Assembly (NCBI GenBank): GCA_947396885.1
Contig: OX377206.1
Span: 42,825,631 to 42,889,630 of the forward strand
Length of the DNA: 64,000 nucleotides
From: Heligmosomoides polygyrus polygyrus
Lineage: Eukaryota; Nematoda; Chromadorea; Rhabditida; Heligmosomidae
Reading direction: 5' to 3'
The notes beneath the pieces were generated by a model, which was given only the letters and a program-made list of their open reading frames with translations, was not told where the DNA came from and made no database searches. How positions within the stretch are numbered: the stretch's first letter is position 1; the number at the start of each line of letters is the position of its first letter. Of the stretch, positions 10,589 to 20,589 are shown piece after piece. A program made the position numbers and the translations under genes.

Positions 10589-11226
10589 CTAACCTTCGAT
10601 GGCTGCAAAAGCGAATTCAGATGTAACCTCATTGTCGCTGGGCGGGACATCGAAGTCGATATGTGAATCTGGCCACCGTGATAGATCGTGCAGCAAAAAT
10701 GAGGGTCCAGTCCACCAGCTACTGCCACTGGCATCGTTCGTTGCGAGACCACGCGTAGCGTGGTCCGCTGGGTTGTCCTGTGACACGACGTGACGAAACT
10801 GAACGTGAATCTTACGAGACGTGTCGATAATCTTTTTGATCGCTGGTACTCTATTTTTGACAAAGGTTTTGAGCTCTCTGTTCGTATGGACCCAATGTAA
10901 TGCAATTAAGGAGTCAGAAAATAGGTGTATTGCAGTGATATTGATGTCCATTTGCTGAAGAAGATATTGTGTCATACGGACACTGATGAGAATTGCCAAG
11001 AGCTCTGCGCGTGGTATCGTCAGTGGCTTATCGAATTGAGATGCGACTTAGCCATGACGAGCTGAGATGTAACTGCTGCTGGCGAATGCGTGACCAAGTA
11101 GGCGCAACACGCGTATACTCGTTGTGATGCGTCGGCAAATACGCAGAGGCGATATGAGTTGGGCAGAGTATTGGCAGGCATGACTAATCTAGATATGTGG
11201 GGTAATGGATGTTGCAATGCGAGCAT
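10589..11226 (-). pseudogene. BEL/Pao RNase H region
   Basis: Two overlapping frames (11226-11020 and 10999-10589) carry the RNase H domain: LCVFADASQRVYACCAYL with the first catalytic Asp, and AIHLFSDSLIALHWVHT with a later Asp. The Peptidase_A17/RNase H section continues to FAAIEG at 10589. A frame change near 11010 breaks it. It lies between RT and integrase, the standard Pao order, and would degrade the RNA strand of the hybrid during reverse transcription. Confidence 0.75.
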
Positions 11227-11271
11227 TAGCTTCGACCACTGCTAGTTCTGCTGCTGCGTAAAGGGTGTATC

Positions 11272-12260
11272 TCAGCCCAGATTTTGGCTCCAAAAGTATT
11301 GTATGAAGACCTTGATAGGTGTGAAGAAAGGGGTCAATAGACCGAGCGAATCGAAAGTCGAGGCTAGTGCGCGCAAGGCCGTGCGTTTTGAATTGACGAT
11401 GGTTTTAAGAGTTTTGATAGGAATTACTAGCCAATCTGGACTATAAAGCCAGTGAATGCCTAGTAAAGTTGCATTGGATGGATTTGAGGCGCGATCTGCC
11501 GGTGCGATATTGAGATTGACGACATGAGAATTGCTTACGAATTCTCTGAGATTCATATACATAGAGTTGAAAGTGGTTTTGAGAGCGTGATATTCTTGCA
11601 GCGCTTCATCATTCGAAGCTGCTCCCAGAACAACGTTATCAACGTATGTATTACGAATGATCTCGTTGCTCAGGTGGTAAGCTTGACGAAGGTAAAATTG
11701 AATTGATGCAGACAGCAAGAATGGAGACGCGTTGATACCGAATGGTACACGCGTAAAGCGGAAGATGCGAAGATTGGATGATGATGGTGGTAACCACGGG
11801 TCTTGAAGCCAAAGGAAACACGTAGCATCACGTTCGGTGTGTTGGAGCCGAACCTGATGAAAGGCCTTTTCCACATCTGCGATTAGGAGAAAACTATGCA
11901 GTCAAGCCCTCAAAAGGATCCCAACAAGCTCCGGAAGGAGTGTGGGTCCCTGATGAAGGCAGTCATTCAGACTACATGCGTCCCTCGCCCTCGAAGATGC
12001 GTCAAAGACTATGCGCAACTTGGTGTAGATGCCGACTCCTTAATCACCGCTTGTTGGATATAATACACACGCGGATCATCGAATACATATTCATCAACTT
12101 CCTCGATGAATCCGGCGGTGAGATGGTCGTCAATGGACTTGATGTACTGTGGCCAAAGTGCGGTCTTACTTAAACGTTGAAATTGGTCTAACAAACGGCA
12201 GTATGCAACACGCTTATTATCCTTAAGTCTCGGCCTCGGATCTTTCCACGGAAATTTCAC
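11272..12260 (-). pseudogene. BEL/Pao reverse transcriptase
   Basis: Begins at 12260 with a Pao-specific block (RLLDQFQRLSKTALWPQY, then GFIEEVDEYVF), changes frame near 12010, and continues through [15 protein letters not shown] and a [13 protein letters not shown] stretch. 11874-11272 encodes MEKAFHQVRL, FLWLQDPW and the active-site box NTYVDNVVLGA. YVDN in place of YVDD is usual in the Pao clade, so the active site looks normal. A stop near 11895 and the frame change make this copy non-functional. Confidence 0.82.
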
Positions 12261-12388
12261 GCGGATAACACCATCAATAAGTTGTGTGGTGCGAAAAAAG
12301 TCTTCTAACAGATATTTATTTAACTTACCGTCTGCGGTGGGGGCGTGATCATCTAATATACCTAACCTGTCCAGGGAACATAGACGTT

Positions 12389-13127
12389 CTACTGCGCTGC
12401 TGTCATCGGATCCTGCTGTTGCTGTAAAGGCGTTGTGGGTCTTTGGTTCCTGCGATAACCAGACCGAAAAATCGAGCTTCCTGAAACAACTGCCCCAAAG
12501 CGTGTATGACTTAGGACCATGCCCGACGGGAGGGAGATTGGAGCCTCCGGGGAAAGTACGTCCCAGTAATGATTGATACCGATCAAAATGTCTGGAACCA
12601 CAGAGTCATCTTGGCATGTGGGGAGCTGTAAACCATGCGTATGAATGAAGTGGATGTCTTCTTCAGAAAAACGCAAAGGAGTCTGCTTTAACACGTGTAA
12701 GGCGAACATCGCTGCCCGGAAAGCAGAAGATGCGGGTTCGAGTCCCGCCTGGCGCAAGAGTTTTGATCGCAACAAAACATCCTGTAACACGCAAAGGAGT
12801 CTGTTCTAGGGTGATGACTTCTCTGTTGAGAAGTTTCACCTGAAAGATGTTGCCAGTAGCCTCGATGAGCTTGACATCAACTGTTGTTTCTGTAATAGAG
12901 TACCCGCCAAAGGTAACGAAGGTACATGGTTTGGGATCAACTGGAACTAAGCCTAGTCGTTTCGCGGTGCTGTTTACTATAAAACTTTTCTGTATTCCAG
13001 AATCGAGAAGCAACACTACTTCTTCGAATCGTCCGGAGTCACAGTGTGCAGCTGTAGTCTTAAGGAACATGAGAGACGAATTTGATGAACGCTGCTGAAT
13101 GTTATAATTTGCATCGCAAAACTGCAC
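12389..13127 (-). pseudogene. BEL/Pao aspartic protease region, interrupted by a tRNA-derived insertion
   Basis: 13127-12804 encodes a retropepsin-like domain: EVVLLLDSGIQKSFI holds the catalytic DSG. 12670-12389 continues the region before RT (VPDILIGINHYWD, then SGMVLSHTRFGAVVSG), typical DUF1758-type sequence of Pao elements. Between them lie 103 extra bases (12686-12788) flanked by a 15-bp direct repeat, so the peptide QTPLR appears twice. The insertion shifts the frame and is an insertion in this copy, not a property of the family. Confidence 0.8.
12686..12788 (+). mobile_element. tRNA 3'-half-derived insertion (SINE-like) in BEL/Pao pol
   Basis: The insertion contains CTGC-CCGGAAA-GCAG, which folds like an anticodon arm, then GCGGGTTCGAGTCCCGC, a perfect T-arm with the pol III B box GGTTCGAGTCC, then an acceptor-like CTGGCGC (to 12755) and a 33-base tail. 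It is flanked by ACGCAAAGGAGTCTG at 12671-12685 and again at 12789-12803. A 15-bp target duplication means LINE-type retroposition. The 5' half (A box and D arm) is missing and the base before the putative anticodon is C, not T, so this is not a working tRNA gene. tRNA identity is uncertain. Confidence 0.78.
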
Positions 13128-14786
13128 TGCCTCGTGTCGGGATCAGTGCGTGAGCTCTGACGCCGATACGGGTACGGCGAATCGTCACGACGTCTTGGCG
13201 ACCTGTTACGGTCCCTGACTGGCGAAAATGAGACCCGTGGCGATGGCGAATTGTAGCGATACGACGAATAACTTCCATGAGACCTACCGTAATCGTAGCG
13301 GCTTCGCGAATTCGATCTTGAACGGTCGTTGTACGGCGAATAATGTCTACGAGAAGTATCGTGGGATGGACTGCGCGACGCGAAATTGTTGCGAGGTGAA
13401 TGATTAACGATGTCGATGGTCCTCACGTCGACTGTGGTGCTCGCGACGATCTCTGCTGGGAGTGCGATATGTAGAACGTTTTTGAACCGCTTCCTTCCAT
13501 CTCATTATGAGATGCTCCGCAACGACGACAAGATGACCAATTGCAAGAGCGTGTTGTCTGATCGCTAGTGAGGCACTTCCAACAAAGACCCTGCGTTTTC
13601 ATCAACTTACGACGTACGACTGGCAAAATATCTAAATGGCAACGAGTTGAAGCATGATCAGTTGAATCACAGAAACAACATGGTTTGGTGACACTGTTCG
13701 AATTGAATGGACTTAGTGTGCTTGATGGAGTGGGTGAATGAGTATGTACCTGGATCGATAAACTTTCGCTGAGTGTGCATGAGTCTTCGTACTTTTCACG
13801 TGATGCGATGATGAGATCGAGTTGTTGCATGATCTGATCGATATTAAAATCTGAAGCTGTCTGAAACTCAACATCATGCAGTTTTTGACGGATATCTGAC
13901 GGAAATTTACTCTTGACAAGGTCAAGAAGTGGTAATACCGTCTTGAAGTCTTCATATTGGCGAAGACCATGCAAAATTCCTGAAATGCGGAACCATGTGT
14001 TGCGAAGTCCGATCCTGAGCTTCGTGACTGAGGAAGTTGCTGGAGCTGTTTATGTAATGTTGCCCTAGTTTTATGTGGGCGGTTAAAACGTTTATGTAAT
14101 AAGCTGATCAGCTGATTGTAGTTGGGACGCCCCGGATCAAGATCTGGCAACACAATCTGCGCGTCACCTTTGAGTAAACTTTTCAAATATAGGTACTTGT
14201 GGACCGGATTGATATTAGGATCGTTATGTACCGCAAGCTCAAATGAACACCAAAATGTGTAAAACGGCGTAATATCACCATAGAATGGGTCTAACTCAAG
14301 TTTCCCTAGCTGAATAGGCGTAACAGTGGGCACCTGTGCAGAATAGGTGGTATTGGTAGGTGCGGATAGTAGACCTGAAATAGATGATGAGGTCACATAA
14401 TGATGTGGCGGAACATGGAACGTTGGTTGAGTAGTGTCTGAGGTTGGTGCGGTGGCGGAAGCTGATGGTGTATGGTCTTCGTGTTCGTCCAAAGAGCGAA
14501 GTGGCGGGCGAAGTTGCGGTTGGGACTCCCAATCCCTTTGCATGCTTCCTTGCGATCGCGACTTGCTGCTTGAGGAGCGCCTGATCCATTGTGGTTGGCT
14601 TCTGCGTATCCTATCCTCGAGGCTGGGGTGCGTTGTAGAGGTGCTGGCAATGCCCTGGGATCTCCACAGGTGCGATGCCGTTTCCACGTCTAGTCGTGCC
14701 ACTCGAGACCATGGTGCACAACTACGACCCATAGGTATACGGAAGGCATTTGCTCCAGTTATAGCGTATGTGCGCAACTGCGGCAT
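13016..14786 (-). pseudogene. BEL/Pao gag with CCHC zinc knuckles
   Basis: 14786-13975 starts with a low-complexity Ser/Arg/Gln-rich part and then the DUF1759 capsid-like block (KLELDPFYGDITPFYTFWCS, later SLLKGDAQIVLPDL and LISLLHKRFNRP). After a frameshift near 13975 the frame 13974-13423 carries VKSKFPSDIRQKL and two Cys/His clusters (CCFCDSTDHASTRCH and CWKCLTSDQTTRSCNWSSC), the nucleic-acid-binding knuckles. 13426-13016 is a basic RS-rich linker (RSRSNSRSRYDYGRSHGSY) before the protease. Gag would build the particle and bind RNA. At least two frame changes inactivate it. Confidence 0.8.
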
Positions 14787-15149
14787 CAGCTCTTAACCAC
14801 AGCAGCAGCGTGCGGTATTACTAGTACCCTTGCTAGCGCGACAAGGTTCGATCACTAAACCCCAGTACAGATTTCTCTGTACTGAAGTCCAGTCCGATGC
14901 ACCATGTCGTGCCGTCCCGCCCCCCCCCCCCCCTCATTTATTTGGCGCTTGCGCGCTAGCTCTTGCGCTGCGGGTAGGCCCTACTTTTGAGAAGGGGGAG
15001 ACGGCACGGTGACCAGTCACGATACCACTGAGGCGTCCACCAGTGGCATCGTGACCCTTATTGTTGCTGACCCAGTTGACGGATAATAAATATAGACACG
15101 TTCCACGTGTTGGGTAACAAACCGCGGACTAGAGGCCTTCGCAGTTCTA
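14787..15149 (-). other. leader upstream of BEL/Pao gag; LTR not identified
   Basis: Contains a run of 14 C at 14920-14933 and the inverted pair CAGTACAGA/TCTGTACTG at 14862-14885. An LTR and a tRNA primer site should be near here, but I could not find a matching copy on the other side of the element, so no LTR is called. 15023-15057 holds a short inverted repeat (CACGATACCACTG/CAGTGGCATCGTG). Confidence 0.35.
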
Positions 15150-16608
15150 GGCCTATGTTATACTTCGGCTACGCGTCGCCGACGCTGCGACCCGTCGCCG
15201 ACAGCCCGTCACCGACGTCGCCGACGCTGACGTCACCACCGACGTCGCCACAGACGCGTGGTCGACGTCGGCGACGTCGTCAACAGATTCTGTGGCGGCG
15301 TCGGGGACGTCGTTGACGTTGACAGGAGAGCATCGGAGCGCATTTTTAGCATCGGGGCGCGCTTTCAATGTCATCACTCGCATGCCACGTGTCTTTCACG
15401 TCACTGTCAAGTTCTAAACATCAAGAAAAGCACATCATAGATTAGTGTGGCCAAGTAGTAACAAGATTGTAAGCATTGAGACCATGCACAATCAAACAAG
15501 TCTGAAATGCAAGGTTTCAGACGGGGCTATTTACACGTTACATAAATCTCGTTACCTGTGCTTTCATATGAGTCTCAAACGTCTTCAAAGGTTTTTTTAG
15601 CAGCAATGTTAGAACCATTCAAACAGTACCTGTATTTTTTTAGGATGCCCTATATTTTTCGCAAGACATAGTGTGTTTTTAGGTTTTAAACTTGGAAAGT
15701 TGCACAAATCAATCGATACGGTTACTTTGTAAAGAGATTATAACAAGTATTCAAGCGAAACACTATCAATAGATTGTAAAATGCAAAATAACAGACGAGT
15801 GCATGGCGCAGTCTATCCCGATAATAATAGAAGTATGGGATAGTGTTGGGCATTTAACGACTATGGATTTACCAATTTAACGATTTTACCAGTATTTTCG
15901 GTTTAGCAAAGACCTTTTTCGTTAAATCGTATTCAAATTAAATTTACGCGGAATTCTCGAAGTTTAAAGGAAAATTTAACCCTCAATTAGTAAGACTTCT
16001 ATCTCGAAAAAGCTCTTCGCGGAGGTTTGCATTACCATTTGAGAAAGCGAGGAAACACTACTTATTTTCTACACAGTTCTATTTAGTATTACTTGCTCTA
16101 CAGGGAAGCCAATAGGCCTAGAAAATGCGAACAGAACGGCTGAGAAGGACACAAAAAGGAAGAAAAGTGACAAAGTGAAGGGAGCTAAGGTTTAGGGTCC
16201 CACTCCCTCCCAAACACTCAGTGTTCTAGTGAACTGCACTTTTTGTGTTCGCAAGACGGCGTCTTTTGCACTTCTCGATTTCGTAATTCGAAGTACGGTG
16301 GTGATGATGGCAGTTCCGGGAACGAAGAACCAACCCACAATCATAACGCTCCATCGGAGCGCATTTTCTGCCACCCTTGGATGACGTCGGCGACGTCGGT
16401 GACGGACCATCGCCGTGCACAGCACCGCGCTGTCACCAGCGACGGCGACGCTGACGTTGGCGGCCCGTCTGTGGCGACGTCGGCGGCGGAAGTATAACAC
16501 CCCCTGCGGACCTCTCGGCGACGTCGCCGGCGACGCTGTGATGTGCGGGCTGCTACGCAGTGCGTAGCAGCCCCTACAGCACAGCGTCGCCGAAGTATAA
16601 CATAGGCC
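15150..16608. mobile_element. TIR element of family C (1.46 kb)
   Basis: Termini GGCCTATGTTATACTTCGGC and GCCGAAGTATAACATAGGCC are perfect inverted repeats over 20 bases. The triplets outside are CTA (15147-15149) and TTA (16609-16611), close to a TWA duplication. Subterminal zones are rich in GACGTCGGCGACG repeats. The central part (15435-15835) resembles 44520-45080 in direct orientation, and 15843-15975 has TTTAACGA-type motifs, so other insertions may be nested. A related short palindrome occupies 16488-16600. No transposase is encoded; the arginine-rich ORFs are GC artefacts. Confidence 0.68.
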
Positions 16609-16611
16609 TTA

Positions 16612-16891
16612 ATGACACCGACACAGCATCAAAAAACAATTCTGACGACCTACGTGTTGCCGGCCACAAGTCCCAGTTACCCAGGGTCGTGGACGGGGGC
16701 GGGGTCGACGGGAGGTCGTTGGTGGCGGCGGAAGGTCGCTGACGACGGCGGAGTCGAGAGGCCGGTCATGGCGGCGGAGGGGGCTGACGGCGGTGGCGAA
16801 GGGCCGCTGGTGGCGGCGGAAGGCCGCTGACGGCGGCGGGAGGCAGGTCGCGGAGACGGGAGCCGGGAGGAAGCCGAAGATCTGGGGCCCA
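16612..16891. repeat. GGC/GGCGGCGG-rich imperfect minisatellite
   Basis: 16690-16890 is built from degenerate GGTGGCGGCGGAAGGCCGCTGACGGC-like units (in pieces), with strong G-over-C strand bias. Open frames exist in several registers on both strands, which is expected for such repeats. I do not regard any as a gene. Confidence 0.55.
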
Positions 16892-16989
16892 AATTTATTG
16901 ATGAGTGCGCATGGGATAACGGTACTGTATCCTGCCGGGACCATGCGCGTGTTGTGACCTGGGCCCCCTTTAATCGTGGGTACCACGAC
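16892..16989. repeat. 98-bp structured direct repeat, copy 2
   Basis: Second copy of the hairpin-forming repeat at 8150-8247, same orientation. Its left edge joins the GGC-rich tract and its right edge joins Penelope sequence at ACGAC. The sequence is nearly unchanged, whereas the neighbouring elements are decayed. Confidence 0.7.
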
Positions 16990-17845
16990 AGACGTTGTCT
17001 TGGTGGATAATCCTAGGGACAACTTTAGACAGCAGTTGGTGCGAACACCTCTATGACAAGCAGTGCATTTCGGAAGACTGCGCCATATGCTCAAATGGTA
17101 GTTTAGGGGATTGCTCAAAGATAGGAGCAATTTATGAGATTGAGTGTCTGGCATGTAACGCAAAATATATCGGGGAGACGGGAAGGCCACTAGGAACATC
17201 TATCTGGGAATTGCTCAAAGATAGGAGCAATTTATCAGATTGAGTGTCTGGCATGTAACGCAAAATATGTCGGGGAGACGGGAAGGGCACTAGGAACATC
17301 TATCAGGGAATTGCTCACCAACCCAGTTGGAAAACATAGGATTGATGCGCATAACGGTAATGACTACGAGGTGAAACGCACAATTTTGGCCATTGAGAAA
17401 GATATTTCCGCGAGAAAAGTGTTAGAGGCATTCTGGATTTTCGCAAGAAATCCAGTGATGAACAACCGAAATGAGTGGCTTTCTGTGACGAGTGACTTCT
17501 TGCCATTTGTGCCTCATTGTGAACTTTAGACGACCGGTCGTGACAGTGATGCACGGTGTGCCTCATTCGCCTCTACTGGTCAACATACGTGGGCGAATCG
17601 GCTCCTGCGGTGAATTCGAATAAACACCCAATTGGTGGGTTCGTTTCTTCCATTTGCACTCTAGTTGTGGTCGTAGGTGCAGGTCGAAAATGCTAGGGCA
17701 GTTAAGGCGCTCGAAGGGGTAGAGTGCAATTCTAACCTATGCACCGCGTTCAGGCCTCTGAAGACGACGTGAAGTCGAGACGCGTCAGGCCCCGCGAGTA
17801 AAGATCCACCTAAAAAACCTCGTGTGGCACAGTATACACAAACTG
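16990..17845 (+). pseudogene. Penelope-like retroelement copy 2: GIY-YIG endonuclease end and 3' UTR
   Basis: 5'-truncated copy joined at 16990. The frame 16995-17243 encodes a Cys motif (CISEDCAICSNGSLGDC) followed by GAIYEIECLACNAKYIGETG, the GIY-YIG core of Penelope endonucleases. 17311-17529 encodes the C-terminus (NDYEVKRTILAIEKDISARK). Between them about 103 bp are duplicated in tandem (17111-17212 repeated from 17214), which breaks the frame. 17530-17845 matches the tail of copy 1 (4351-4700) in inverse orientation. The RT is absent. Together with copy 1 this forms a 12-kb-spaced inverted repeat. Confidence 0.8.
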
Positions 17846-18284
17846 GCAACTCACAACAATGCCGAGGTTTTAAGAAGAGAGAAGTTTGAGATTGCTAGAA
17901 TTATTGTTGACTGCACGCAGAATGTAAGAATTATAACATGATCCGCGTTCTTCAAGGTCAGAGCGAAATTTATACAACAAATACGGTTTAAGGAGTACCT
18001 TATGCTCCTTATGCCTTCCACGTTCATGAGTTTAACCAGGCGGTAGAGTGAGGAAAAGCTCGAGTATTCCTCAGAAACGGTCATAATGCTTTAGGAGAAG
18101 CCTCCCATTTTTGGCGGACAACTCGTCGCTACCCTTTGTTGCTTGGTCGCCGTTTTTTGTTTTTGTTTTGTCCCCTCAAAAGAAATCCCCTATCGCTTTC
18201 TACAATAATTTCGAATGAGCAGATCTACCTACCTGTTACGCAGATGCTTGTAATAGTGCCGTTTCCGAGTTTTATAATCTCTAG
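17846..18284. other. end of intron 1, no recognised feature
   Basis: Unique-looking sequence with T-rich stretches (18155-18180) leading to the acceptor of WDR91 exon 2. Minus-strand frame 18084-17851 has no family resemblance. Confidence 0.35.
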
Positions 18285-18395
18285 GTTCATAAATTTGTGG
18301 CTGACACCCTATTTGCCGTCGACAGTTTTGACATCGATGTTCTAAAGTCGATATGGGATCTGTGGAAATCGAAGGTTTTCAGCTCTTTGTCGGGT
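18285..18395 (+). CDS. WDR91: WDR91 (SORF-2) exon 2
   Basis: A 111-base exon coding 37 residues in phase 0 at both ends. It is preceded by TTATAATCTCTAG (acceptor AG 18283-18284) and followed by the strong donor GTGAGT at 18396. The peptide begins VHKFVADTL, contains FDIDVLKSIWDLW and ends KVFSSLSG. This fits the second block of WDR91 (human order: VDKIVDQL, then DLAALRDYW, then RLFSRL): conserved V-K-V, hydrophobic spacing, D--L---W and the F-S-L end. It supplies exactly the stretch missing between exon 1 and exon 3. It is too short for a simple ORF search and is identified by protein continuity and splice sites. The following intron is 6,840 bp. Confidence 0.85.
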
Positions 18396-18882
18396 GTGAG
18401 TCTATTTGTCATCTCTCTTGTTTTTCGAAGTTTTTGCTTTTAAGCAGGGTCTAAGGAGAATCTTATACCGATTTTTTCTGTCGTAGGAGACTATTGTGTC
18501 TGCAACGATCTGTCTCCCCGTACAAGCTCATATATTGGAGAGAGCTCTTCGTTATTTTTTCTTGAGTCTTCATAGCATAGGATTATCTAGGATGTGCCAT
18601 AAGGTTTTGCTCAACATTTGCCGATAACTTGCGCGGCACGATCTATTGTTTAAATTCGTGGTTGCTGCTTACTATAGGCCCTCTTCTTCAAGTGTTTTTG
18701 CTTTCGATGCCTGAAGTTAGCGTTCTGGAATGGGCATTTCCAGAATTTCTAGTCTCGGGGGCGCTCGCACAACAAACTTCCAGCGTTCCAACATTGGCCC
18801 TGGCACGATGGTCACTAGTCGATATCACTGGCTGTCGCGCTGCGACGTCGCGCGCGGCAGTACGCACGTCGCAGGGTCCCCT
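18396..18882. other. start of intron 2, no recognised feature
   Basis: No inverted repeat or coding similarity seen. The frame beginning 18629 is a chance ORF running into a GC-rich element. Confidence 0.3.
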
Positions 18883-18883
18883 A

Positions 18884-19261
18884 AGCCCTATTTTTAAGCA
18901 TAGGGCAGAGACGCAGAATGGCCGCGTGAGGCAAAACTGCCCCAGCTCGGACTGCCACTGATGTGCCGCCTACGCGGCAGGCGCGGTGCCGCCAAAGCGG
19001 CAGTGGCTGCCTCGAACGATGCAGTGGAAGTAATACATCGAGGCATTGTTGCCGCTCCAGCCGCTTTGTTGCCGACCATTTCTGTCGGATCTTGGCGGAA
19101 TCTAGAATGGAAACTGATAATAATAATGACAATGAAACCGCTTTGGCGATGGAGTGGGCAGCAATGCTGAGGATGATGAGTGTCGCCTAAGCGGCTATTT
19201 TGCCTCCGAGGCGGTTTTGTTGCCTGCCGCGTGCCGTGTTGCCGCAAAAGTGTGCTTAGGG
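18884..19261. mobile_element. probable B-like MITE
   Basis: Starts with GCCCTATTTTTAAGC and contains CATAGGGCAGAGACGCAGA, which is also internal to the family B elements at 3.4 and 26.9 kb. It ends GTGTGCTTAGGGC. TAA precedes the left end (18881-18883) and TTTA follows the right end. The arms match only over the outer dozen bases, so borders are tentative. Overlapping ORFs on both strands are Arg/Ala-rich artefacts. Confidence 0.45.
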
Positions 19262-20589
19262 CTTTAGCGATTTAGCCCCTGCTTTGGAAAGCGCAATTCT
19301 TTCCGGTACGGATTTTTTTCGGCAGATATCTATAGACATTGCGTGGAGGAAGGGGAGGAACGCAAGGAATAGAAACATTCAGGAATTGGCGGGAACCAAA
19401 AACCAACAAGAAGGCGAAAATAAAAGAAAACGGCCATTCCCCTAAAGACACTATCAAGGTGGCCGCAAGTTCGATTCTTTAAATGTTTACACCGTTAAGA
19501 TGGGTATCAGCTTCTCTTGTCGCTGGAACTAGCGAAGTTTATGGCTCACCCGATATGTTACATTAGTTTGGAAGAAATCCAATATAGGTGGAGTTCTGCG
19601 GTAGTTAGTTGAGAGATTTTCTTGGCCTTCTTAACCAAGCAATTCTTAAAGCAGCAATCCCGATTCCTAGGTTGCTCTTGCAATTTAGTTCCAGACCTAC
19701 AAGAGCAGCCGAAAATAATATAGACTAGTTCTCCAAATAGAACGACTGGGTCTTTTGCGTTCCGAAATAGTTTCGAAGTTTTATAGCTAGCTTTGGTTTG
19801 GGAGACACGCTTGCATTATGGCCGACGGAACTTCGATGCAGTGCTTATCTCGAACGGAAAACGGTTTGCGCCATTGATAAGGCAGCCTTTTATGTAGATA
19901 TAAATTGTAGAAGTGGGCATGAAAAGAAGATTCTTAGCCTTTTGAAGGAAAATGGCAAACCTGTCTCCTGTCAGGGTGCTGTCCTAAACTTATTAGCCAA
20001 AGAGTATTCACCAAGTCGGATCTTAAAAAATGGTAGAAAACCACTTCTACAACCCCTGACCTAGCCCCACTGAATTTCATAAAAAATCTAATATCCTATT
20101 TGACCTGCCCGTTGGAACAAATTCTAATCGTAGCTACATGGTGGAGAATTTTCTTCAAGGTGGAATGACGCGTTTATCACACCTATTCCTAAAAGGGGAG
20201 GGTCTGAAGCGTATGTCTGAACAAGGAAAGTCATAGGAGGAATCTACACTCTCAATTAGAATATAGAGCGTGTTTCTTTTTTTGCCAAGCCGCTAAGCCC
20301 AAGGAGTAAATGACCTTGAAGTTACTACGGAATCGGCGCCTCACGAGCGCTGGGGTCTCTTGTACGCCTGCGATGCCACTGCCGGCAAGCGGCTCGGCGC
20401 GCAGTGGAAGTGGCGCTGCTTCCTGCGAGGGACGTCGGAATTCAGTTCTCATGCGTTGCGGTATTTCCGCATTTCAACTGACTGGTTGAGAATAGATGTC
20501 TCCTGACGTCTACACAATTTTCAGTCGTTTTCTGCACATTCTTCCAGCTGTATGCCGTGGAGAGTAACTTTCTTGCAACTCATTAATTA

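Noticed and set aside
12694..12755. A functional tRNA gene
   Set aside because: Only the 3' half is present; there is no acceptor 5' strand or D arm, and the base before the putative anticodon is C rather than T.
15107..16500. Several arginine/alanine-rich ORFs on both strands in the GACGTCGGCGACG zones
   Set aside because: They overlap in many frames, follow inverted repeats of a TIR element, and resemble no protein family; high GC alone explains the lack of stops.
8150..16989. The 98-bp direct repeats as LTRs of the BEL/Pao element
   Set aside because: They are too short for BEL/Pao LTRs, lie 0.9 and 2.1 kb outside the coding region, and one side contains an unrelated TIR element between repeat and gag. 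No TG/CA ends or matching target duplication were seen.
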